Position numbers and translations under genes: made by a program. 64,000 bases of DNA, from assembly GCA_963169765.1 (NCBI GenBank), contig CAUJEN010000138.1, positions 23,444 to 87,443 of the forward strand, read 5' to 3'. Below, one piece after another: positions 52,078-60,000 of the stretch (within the stretch, counting starts at the first letter, position 1; every line of letters starts with the position of its first letter). Origin of the DNA: QWHO01 sp021404945 (GTDB taxonomy: Bacteria; Vulcanimicrobiota; Xenobia; Xenobiales; QWHO01). The notes beneath the pieces were generated by a model. That model was not told where the DNA came from, did no database searches, and saw only the letters and a list, made by a program, of their open reading frames with translations.

Positions 52078-52230
52078 ATGTCCGACGAAGCCAATCCGGG
52101 CCACAACACTGAGCTGCACCCCGTCATCGCCATCGTGATGACCGGCTTTTTCCTGCTCTGGACCGGGATGATCTACTTTTTTACCAATCCCGACGCCTCC
52201 GTGCCCCACCTGATCTGGTTCCGCTTCTGA
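52078..52230 (+). CDS. Small single-pass membrane protein
   Basis: 50 aa. ATG 52078 has GGAG seven bases upstream. A polar N-terminus (MSDEANPGHNTELHP) is followed by one helix (VIAIVMTGFFLLWTGMIYFF) and a short polar tail ending WFRF. Its separate start makes it easy to miss in a longer frame. Downstream of the antiporter, it might be an accessory or stress protein. No gene is seen at 52231-52461. Confidence 0.6.
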   Translation: MSDEANPGHNTELHPVIAIVMTGFFLLWTGMIYFFTNPDASVPHLIWFRF

Positions 52231-52461
52231 GCCACGTTCTTTCCGGGGCCGGACGACTTCCGGGGCCTGGCTGAAAAAGCAAGCGTGACTTTCCAGATGC
52301 GCTCTAAGGCCTGCACCCGTGACGGTGGAGCAATCATGCCCGGGCTGCCAAGGTGCCGACCATCATGGCTCAGACCAGGGTGCGAGCCCGGGAATCAGGA
52401 CGGCGCCGTTCAATAGATTGCGTCTACCCTCTCGAATTCTGAACAGGTGTCGCTCGGCGTC

Positions 52462-53076
52462 TTAAGCCAGGTGAGTTCGCAGATGCTGGCCGCCCGCCGC
52501 TACCAGGTAGAGCAACGAGCCGGCCGCCTGCAGGGTGGGATGGGCGGACATCGCCCCGGCCACCAGCACGCCCCCCGAGGCCACTTTGAGGGCACCCAGC
52601 CCGGTGGCCAGCTTGCCCTGGTCGGTCCGGCAAGCGACCACCACGTCCTCCAGGCCGTCGGCCGCGGCGGCGATGCCGGTGGAAGCGGCCCCCAGATTGG
52701 TCAGCCCCAGCGGGCCCAGGGCCGCGCTGCCGGTCCAGGCCGCGTAAACCAGCGCCGAGCCGCCCACCAGCGAGCTGGTGCCGCCAGCGGCGTTCAGGTA
52801 GCCGCGCACCCGGTCGCCTGCGCACAGGGCTTGATACGACTGGGAAAGCTCGGCCATGCCCAGAACCAGATTCGCCAGGCCCAGGCCGGCAGCAAAGCCC
52901 CGGTCGGTGCCGCTCAGCGTCTCGGTCAGATCCAGGGTGTGCCCCAGGCTCTTGCCGTGGGACTCGAGAAACTCCAGGCCTGGCCGCACGCCGGCCCGCG
53001 TGATATGGATGGCGGCCTCGGCATACTCCTCGAGACGCCGCCACTGCTGAGGGGAAACCTGGTTGATCCGCACCAA
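52462..53076 (-). CDS. Unknown protein with Gly/Ala-rich hydrophobic helices
   Basis: 204 aa, GTG start after AGGAGG (6-base spacing). The N-terminal 55 residues are soluble and helical. From about 60 it is built of small-residue helices (FAAGLGLANLVLGMAEL, YLNAAGGTSSLVGGSALVYAA, GVLVAGAMSAHPTL). This resembles hydrophobic translocator-type proteins but I find no match. No signal peptide. Confidence 0.65.
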   Translation of the reverse strand: MVRINQVSPQQWRRLEEYAEAAIHITRAGVRPGLEFLESHGKSLGHTLDLTETLSGTDRGFAAGLGLANLVLGMAELSQSYQALCAGDRVRGYLNAAGGTSSLVGGSALVYAAWTGSAALGPLGLTNLGAASTGIAAAADGLEDVVVACRTDQGKLATGLGALKVASGGVLVAGAMSAHPTLQAAGSLLYLVAAGGQHLRTHLA

Positions 53077-53216
53077 GCACCTCCTGTAGCCCCCCGCACG
53101 TTGCCGGCACTGTAATGCGGCAACCCTGAAAAAAAACTGAAAACGGTCGGGGCAGCGCCGGAGAGGCGCACGCGGCCGGGCGTAAATGTTGTGCTACCAT
53201 GTCCTGGAGCCCCCTG

Positions 53217-54425
53217 ATGCCTGAATACCGTTACCGAGCCAAGACCCATGGAGGACGAGCCCACGAGGGCGTGGTCCAAGAGAAGTCCTGGGATGACGCC
53301 AGAGCCTGGTTGAAAAGCCGCTTCCCGGCCATTTTGTCATTGGAGGAGGTCAACCCCCCTCCCCGCTGGCGGCTGGCCCTCCCGACACGCATCTCCCGCT
53401 TTGAGCTGACTGTCTTTTTGCGCCAGCTGGAGACGATGTTGAGCGTGGGAATCCCCACTCACCGGGCGCTGTTCAGCCTGTCGAGCAGTGGCGACAACGC
53501 CTCGCTGATCTCCGTGCTCAACGCCATGAATAAGCGCGTCGAGGCCGGCTGGAGCCTCAGCCAGGCAATGGGCGAGCACTCCTCGGTCTTCTCCCCCCTG
53601 CACCTCAGTCTGGTCAGGACAGGCGAGGACTCGGGCCGCCTCGAGACCTGCCTGGCCAAGCTGGCCGAGCAGGCCGAGCGCGAGAACCGGCTGCGTCAAA
53701 GGTTCGTCTCGACGCTGACCTACCCGGCCGTGCTGGGAATCGTCTGTCTGGCACTGGTGTTGATGTTCGTCATGTTCCTCATCCCCAAGATGGAAGGAAT
53801 CTTCCTCACCATCGGCGGCCAGCCGCCCTTGATGACCCGCATGCTGGTCAGCTTCGTGCACTTTTTCTCCCATCCGGTGGTCTGGGTTGGGGCCCTGCTG
53901 AGCTTGCTTGCGGTATCGATCGGTTTGCCACTGCTCTACCGACGGTCTGTGATTCGATTGGCGTTCGACCAGGTAGCTCTGGAGTTGCCCGTTCTGGGCA
54001 ACCTCTTGCGCAAGACCGCCAGCTCGAGGCTCCTCATGGCCTGGGCCACGCTGCTCGAGTCCGGGGTGCCCATCGGGCCCCAGATGGCGGTGGTGGGGCG
54101 GGTCGCCGGAAATGAGGTCATGAAGCGTGCTTTCGACCGGGCTCGCGATGCCATGGTGGAGGGAGAGCAGGTCAGCGCCGCGCTGGAAGTCAGCGGGGTG
54201 TTCCCCAATATGGTGGTGCAGATGGTCAAAGTGGGCGAGGAGTCGGGCGAGTTGGACCAGATGATGAGAAGGCTGGCCGTCCTTTATGAGGATGAGGTCA
54301 ATACCGCCCTCAACGACCTGGCCAGTCTGCTCGAGCCCCTGGTTCTGGGCGTCATGGGTTGCCTGGTTGGCTTCGTGGCCATCGCGACCGCCTTACCCAT
54401 CATCAACCTGACCGGGCAGCTCTGA
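53217..54425 (+). CDS. pilC: PilC/GspF-family platform protein (second copy)
   Basis: 402 aa from ATG 53217 (GGAG seven bases upstream; an ATG at 53199 is upstream of that site). A complete GspF/PilC protein without the long extension of the copy at 13192: YRYRAKTHGGRAHEGVV start, FLRQLETMLSVGIP, LTYPAVLGIVCLALVLMFV, LLMAWATLLESGVPI, ALNDLASLLEPLVLGVMG. First gene of an intact PilC-PilX-PilV-PilW cassette. Confidence 0.92.
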   Translation: MPEYRYRAKTHGGRAHEGVVQEKSWDDARAWLKSRFPAILSLEEVNPPPRWRLALPTRISRFELTVFLRQLETMLSVGIPTHRALFSLSSSGDNASLISVLNAMNKRVEAGWSLSQAMGEHSSVFSPLHLSLVRTGEDSGRLETCLAKLAEQAERENRLRQRFVSTLTYPAVLGIVCLALVLMFVMFLIPKMEGIFLTIGGQPPLMTRMLVSFVHFFSHPVVWVGALLSLLAVSIGLPLLYRRSVIRLAFDQVALELPVLGNLLRKTASSRLLMAWATLLESGVPIGPQMAVVGRVAGNEVMKRAFDRARDAMVEGEQVSAALEVSGVFPNMVVQMVKVGEESGELDQMMRRLAVLYEDEVNTALNDLASLLEPLVLGVMGCLVGFVAIATALPIINLTGQL

Positions 54426-54436
54426 TCTGCTACACT
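54408..54436 (+). promoter_or_regulatory. Promoter of the PilX-like gene at 54443, leaderless layout
   Basis: CTGACC (54408-54413), 17 bases, extended -10 TGC-TACACT (-10 at 54431-54436), six bases, then ATG 54443. It lies over the last codons of the PilC-like gene. Confidence 0.5.
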
Positions 54437-54442
54437 CAAACA

Positions 54443-56002
54443 ATGAACAGACGACAGCGGCACGGCTCTATGATGGTCCTGACCATCTTCTTCATGATGC
54501 TCATCACCCTGCTTGCCTACGGATATCTGGTCCTCGTGCCTTCCGAGCTGCAGGCGGCCACTCGATTCCGGGTCGATAATGCGGCCTCCCTGGCCTGCGA
54601 CGCGGGGATCCAGGAAACGATGGCCTGGCTACGCCAGGAGTTGGACGCGGCCCGCGAGCCGTTCCCGGCCATGACGGCGGCGAGCTTCACCGTCACCCGC
54701 AACGGCACGCTGGGCGACTGGGCCTGGGAGGTGGACGTGACGGCCGACCCGAGCACTTTCCCCCGGGGCGGCAGCACCAGCAACCGCGTCTATCTGTTGG
54801 AGTCGCGGGCTCTGCTCAACGGCCGGCCCGTGCGACAGATCGATTGTTACCTCAAAACTGGAGAGAGCCTGGCCAAATGGGCCTGGATGCTGGACAACAG
54901 CGTGGGAAACCTGACCGCGTTTGCCGGCCGATTCACCGGGCCGGTGCACATCAACGGCTCGCTTCGCATCATCAACCTGGCCTCGATTTATGCCGGTGCC
55001 GGGGACCCCGTGTTCCGCTCCGGGGTCTCTGTCTCGGGAACGCATGCCACTGCGGACGGTGTCAGCTATGACTCGGCCCCCTTTGACGGCTCGGGCAATC
55101 CGATTGCCGGCCGCTATGAGAAGATCTACCAGGGAGGTCGCCCGGGCCTGACTTCGGGAGTTGCCCCGGTCGTCTTTCCCAACGACACCGCCCCTCAGGC
55201 TCAGGCCGCCTGGAAGACCGGCGCTCCGCCGGCCGCCGCCGGGGTCCACGTCGAGAGCTCCGCCGGCAACGTCAGCGCCGGTATCTTCATTCAGGGGGCG
55301 GTGGACGAGATGGTTCTGGGAACCACCGGGACCGACTCGGACAGCTCGGTCATGATCATACGCCAGGGAGCCAACACCTTTACATTGATCGAGGTAACCG
55401 GCGCCGCCGGGGTGACGACTCCGCTCGGAGCCTTTGTCCCGCAGGGCCAGACGGTTCTGATCGGCCCCACCGGCGTCGAGACGGTCTACGCCGGCCTGCC
55501 CAACGGGATGGTCTATTCCACCGGCTCCATCAACTCGCTCTACGGCACCAATCGGGGAGCCAGGACCATCGCCGTCGACATGGCCGCCAACCGCTCCATC
55601 CGCCTGACACACAACCTGTTGCGGGCCGATACTGCTCCCGGAGCGCCTCCGGCCGGTCACCGCGACACACTCGGCCTGGTCGGGCAGAACATCACCATCG
55701 CTGATTTCCCCGTGGCCGAGCGTGCCGCCATCTACTTTTATTGCGCCATCATGGCCGGTCGGGCCGGTTCGGGCGGGGGGCTGACCGTCGAGAACATCTG
55801 GGCTGCCCCCGGGGGAAACGTCAACGTCTACGGCTCCCACGTGGAGGCCTCGGCTCACAACAAAGGCGCCTCCGACGGCTCCACGGGCTACTTTCCCAAA
55901 GTCCAGTATGATAGCCTCCTCAAGGACAACCCGCCGCCTTTCTATCCCACCTCGGGGGGCAAGTGTGAGATCCGCTCCTGGCGCGAGAAGTCTCTTGGAT
56001 AG
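54443..56002 (+). CDS. Large PilX-like pilus accessory protein (second cassette)
   Basis: 519 aa from ATG 54443. N-terminal helix GSMMVLTIFFMMLITLLAYGYLV after a basic leader, then DNAASLACDAGIQETMAWL, the PilX-type start. The remainder is beta-rich, ending with a Cys/Arg-rich tail after SLLKDNPPPFYPTSGG. Same type as 19262-21115. No ribosome binding site before the start, but a promoter lies right next to it. Confidence 0.78.
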   Translation: MNRRQRHGSMMVLTIFFMMLITLLAYGYLVLVPSELQAATRFRVDNAASLACDAGIQETMAWLRQELDAAREPFPAMTAASFTVTRNGTLGDWAWEVDVTADPSTFPRGGSTSNRVYLLESRALLNGRPVRQIDCYLKTGESLAKWAWMLDNSVGNLTAFAGRFTGPVHINGSLRIINLASIYAGAGDPVFRSGVSVSGTHATADGVSYDSAPFDGSGNPIAGRYEKIYQGGRPGLTSGVAPVVFPNDTAPQAQAAWKTGAPPAAAGVHVESSAGNVSAGIFIQGAVDEMVLGTTGTDSDSSVMIIRQGANTFTLIEVTGAAGVTTPLGAFVPQGQTVLIGPTGVETVYAGLPNGMVYSTGSINSLYGTNRGARTIAVDMAANRSIRLTHNLLRADTAPGAPPAGHRDTLGLVGQNITIADFPVAERAAIYFYCAIMAGRAGSGGGLTVENIWAAPGGNVNVYGSHVEASAHNKGASDGSTGYFPKVQYDSLLKDNPPPFYPTSGGKCEIRSWREKSLG

Positions 56003-56435
56003 GCCCAGGGGGGTTTCGCTGCTCGAAGTCCTGTTTGCCATCCTGGTCCTGTCCATCGGCATTCTGGCCCTGAGCGGGGCGATGGCCTACGGGCTGCGCG
56101 GCGGCAAGCAGGGGGCTCGCTCGACCGAGGCAACCGGCTACGCGCGCCGTCTGGTCGATGAGGTGCGGTCGCGCAATCTTCCCTTTGTGGCCCCCATCAA
56201 TGACGCCGCTGCCGACCGGGTTCCCCTGAGCAATGCCCCTTTCGGAGGAGCGAGCGGAATGCCGGCCAATACTGCGATGACCCGCAACATCAGCATGAAC
56301 CTGCTGAAAGCTGCCAAGACGGGCGACGCCACCGACTATCGCAACGATCTGGCCCAGGTGGTGGTGCGTGTCTACTGGTTCGACGAGCACACTGAGAAGC
56401 ACGTGGAGCTCAGGGCTCTCCACCGACGCCAATGA
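55995..56435 (+). CDS. PilV-like type IV minor prepilin
   Basis: 146 aa from TTG 55995, which overlaps the PilX stop. Leader DRPRG then VSLLEVLFAILVLSIGILALSG: prepilin-peptidase site with Glu at +5. A longer open frame to 55908 is not needed. The mature domain ends VVVRVYWFDEHTEKHVELR. Four-base overlap with the next gene (ATGA). Confidence 0.82.
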   Translation: MDRPRGVSLLEVLFAILVLSIGILALSGAMAYGLRGGKQGARSTEATGYARRLVDEVRSRNLPFVAPINDAAADRVPLSNAPFGGASGMPANTAMTRNISMNLLKAAKTGDATDYRNDLAQVVVRVYWFDEHTEKHVELRALHRRQ

Positions 56436-57001
56436 GACGCGCCGCCTTTACCATGGCTGAGCTGCTGGTGGCCATGGCCCTCATGGGCCTGATCTCTATC
56501 GCGCTGGTCAACCTCTACTCGATGTCGGTCAACACGCTGCGTCAGGGCTCTGGGCACCTGGCCATGCAACAGAGGGTGCGCGAGGCGGTTCGCCGCGTGC
56601 ACCCTCTGCTCTCCACCGCCATTCCGCCCAACGCCTCCCAGGAAGCGATCTATGCCCCTCCTGCGGGGCCGGCGGCACCGGCGGTCACCTGGTCCACCAC
56701 CGAGGACCTGCTCGGCAACACCCCGGTCGATCCGCGAGCCCCCAGCTTTCGGCTCTACCAGCTCGCCTTCAATGCCGCAACCTCCGAGCTGGTCCTGAGC
56801 CAGCTCGGACCGTTACCCGCCCCTCCGGCCAGGGTGGTGGCCCGCAATCTCAACCAGGTTTCCTTTGAGCACATCTCCCTGAACACCGTCCGGATGGTCG
56901 TCCAGGCCCAAGAGCAGATCCGGCGCGCTGCCGGGGAGACCACCCCTTCGACCTATCGCTCGGACACGCTGCTCCAGATCCCTTACTACACAAGTCAGTG
57001 A
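56432..57001 (+). CDS. PilW-like type IV minor prepilin
   Basis: 189 aa. MRRAAFTMAELLVAMALMGLISIA is a prepilin N-terminus with Glu at +5, although the residue before the cut is Ala rather than Gly, which is tolerated less well. The globular domain contains VRRVHPLLSTAIPPNAS and RDLFLY-like beta segments. It ends the second, intact cassette and corresponds to the gene broken by TAG at 18303. Confidence 0.8.
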   Translation: MRRAAFTMAELLVAMALMGLISIALVNLYSMSVNTLRQGSGHLAMQQRVREAVRRVHPLLSTAIPPNASQEAIYAPPAGPAAPAVTWSTTEDLLGNTPVDPRAPSFRLYQLAFNAATSELVLSQLGPLPAPPARVVARNLNQVSFEHISLNTVRMVVQAQEQIRRAAGETTPSTYRSDTLLQIPYYTSQ

Positions 57002-57058
57002 AGGCGTGACGACCGACGATCCCTGCGTACCTTTCAAACTCCTGTCAGCACAGGGTTC

Positions 57059-57064
57059 TATGCT
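57059..57064 (+). promoter_or_regulatory. -10 element of the giant repeat-protein gene
   Basis: TATGCT at 57059-57064, six bases, then GTG 57071. No good -35 (TTCAAA is badly spaced). The leaderless layout matches other starts in the window. Confidence 0.4.
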
Positions 57065-57070
57065 GTCTGC

Positions 57071-60000
57071 GTGATCATCGGCCCTACCTCGGCGGCGCTC
57101 CCTCGGAGACCGCATCAAGTCCAGCAGGCGTCCGCCGGCCAGTCCCCCGACCGGGTCGAGCTGACGGCCTCCTCCCCCGCCCCCGTGTCCAGCCTGCCGC
57201 TGGCGGCGGTGGCAGGAGCCGCGGTCGGTGGGCCGGCCGGGGTGGCGGTGGGGCGCTGGGCCGAGGGGGTGGAGCTCCGCCAGAAACGCTTCTTCTTCTT
57301 CTGGAAGAGCATCGACGCCGAGCAGGCCGAGCGGCGCGCCGGGGAAGGCAAGCGGGTCGACCTGCGCCCTCCGGGCAAAGATTGGCTGCGCACCGAGGGG
57401 GCCCACGAGCTGGAGCAGGCCCGCTATTTCTACGGCAGCGCCCCGCCCCCGGAGGAGTCCGAGACGGCCGCCGCGCTGCGCAACCTGGCCGGCAGAGTGG
57501 AGCCGTTCGGGGCCTACCGCGAGCTGACCACCTCCGAGTCGCCCCGGGTCCTGGTGCAACTCGACAACGACAAAAAGATGGTGGTCCAGTCGGGCGAGGA
57601 GGCCCGGCTGGCCGACTACCTCAGCGGAGGGCCGGGGCCCGAAGGGCTGGGCCAGCCCGAGCTGGCCCGGGGCCTGCAGGTCCTGCAGCAGGGCAACTTC
57701 GCCTACCAGGGCGACCCGGCCGAGCTCTACCGCTATGGCGAGAGCTATCTCTCGGTGGCCTATCGGAACGTGCAGCTGGGCGAGCACGACCTCGAGCGGG
57801 TCCCCGACACCCTGAAAGAGCCCAAAGCGCTGCTGGACGCCCTGGCTCCGCGCTTTCCCAGAGGCCTGCAAGAAGCCTACGATTACGTGTGCCAGAACCC
57901 CGCCCCGGGCCCCCCCGAGCAGAAGGCCGAAACGCTGGCCCGGTTGGGCCAGAGCCCGCTCTACCAGGCCGTGCTCGAGCACAACCAGAAAGAGCCAGGC
58001 CGCCTCGGCGAGCTGCTCGAGACAGCTCACCAGGCCCAGCGATGGGCCGAAGGAAAGCATGACCGGGCAGTCGCCCTCTGGAAAGTGTGCCAGGACGAGA
58101 AGCTCGCTCTCACGCCCGAGGACGGCGAGCTTCTGACGCGCCTCGGGGGGGACGCCCGCGCCTATCCCCGCCTGGCCCGGGCCACCCCCGAGCAGAAGGC
58201 GGTGCTGCGCACGCTCCTGAGCGCCCCCGATCCGGCCCGGGGTTTTCAGGGCGACTGGAAGCTGGTGGATCACCCCACACTGGGCGTGGCCTTCGACGAT
58301 TCTCCGGACCAGAGCTACCCGACCGAGGCCCGCACCACCCTGACCTCCCCTCCCCTCTCGCTGCAGGGATTGAGCCACTGCCGGCTCAGCTTCCGCTGCG
58401 ATTACGAGCTCGAGCAGGGCTATGACCAGGTCCACCTGGAGGCCTCCCGGAACGGTGAGAGCTTCCAGACCCTGAGAAGCTTCACCGGCTCCTCCTCAGG
58501 AGAGGCCGTGGAGGTGGACCTGCGCGAGTACGACGGCCAGAGCCTGACCCTGCGTTGGCGCCTGCAAGCCGACGATCAGGTCGAGCAAAGCGGCTTCCGC
58601 TTCGGCCAGCTGAGCCTGCGGGGCACCGATGCGCAGGGCCGCGTGCACACCCCCCTCAGCCTGGATTCGGCCCCGGTCAGCGCCGACGAGGTGGTGCGAC
58701 TGACCCTGGGCCAGCCCGACCCGGCCTGGCTGGGCGAGGCCTGCCGGCGGCTGGGCGACCACCGGGCCGCGGCGGCCCTGGCGAAGGTGCTGGAAGGGCG
58801 AGAGAAGGAAAGCGATTACGCCGAGCAGACGGCCGCCCTCACCCTGCTGGCCGAGCAGCTGGGGGTGCGCAAGGCCACCGAGCTCTGGCCCAACCTGAAA
58901 GGCGACTGGGCCGAGAAGGCCGAGCAAACGGTGCAGCTTCATCAGCTCAGCCAGCTGCTCGGCCGTCCCGAGCTGACCGACGAGCTGCTCAAGCAGGGCG
59001 TCACCACCGAGACGGCCGCGACGCTGCGCGAGCTGGCCGGCAAGCTGGGCGACAAACCGGCCGGCTGGACATTCGAGGGGAAATGGGGGGTGGAGGGACC
59101 GGCCCTGGTGCACCCGCCCTACGACAACAACTGCGACAGCTCGCTGACGACCCCGCCCGTCCAGCTCGGCCCCGAGGCCGAGCTCCGCTTCGAGCTCCGC
59201 CACGAGCTCGAAGCTGGCTACGATCACCTGCAGGTGGAGATCGCTCCCGAAGGGGGCAAGCTCACCCGCCTGACCTCCATGACCGGCTCGAGCGGCTGGC
59301 GCGAGCACCGCCTGGACCTCTCCGAGTACGCAGGCCAGAAGGTGCGGGTGCGTTTCCGCCTGACCGCCGACGACCAGTCCTGCGCCGACGGCGTGGCGCT
59401 GCGGGCCCTGAAGCTGGGCGAGCTCAGCTTCGATCGGGGCCAGGGCACTCTGGATCAGCTGGCCGAGCTGGCCCGACAGGGCGACACGGCTCAGATCGCG
59501 CGGGTCGATCGACTGGCCGTCGAGCGCGGCCCGGCCGCCGCTCTGACCCTTGCGGCGGCGCTGGGTCCCAGCGAGGACGAGGTCCGCCTTTCCGAGCTGG
59601 CCGGCCGGGTGGGGGTGGACCGGGCCGTCAAGCTGTGGCCCCAGGTCAAGACCTTCCAGCCTTCGGTGGTGGAGGATCGGCTCACGGAGTGCTCCCGCCT
59701 GCTGGACCTGACCGGATCGCAGGGAGCTCCCGAGGCCCTGGCCACCCGACTGCTCCAGGCCGGGGTCGAGGCCCGCGCTCTGGTGGACTTTCTCGACCGC
59801 CCTCCGGCCGGGCCGGGCTTCGCGGCCGACCAGGGCTGGCAGGCCCTGCCCGCTGGAGGCTACAAGCGAGGCTACCAGGGCACGACCGACAGCTCGCTGA
59901 CCACCCCCACTCTCAACCTGGGCAAGGATAGCCTGCTCGTGCTCGAGCACAGTTACGGCCTGGAGTCGGGCTACGACCACGTCTTTCTGCAGGCCCGGAC

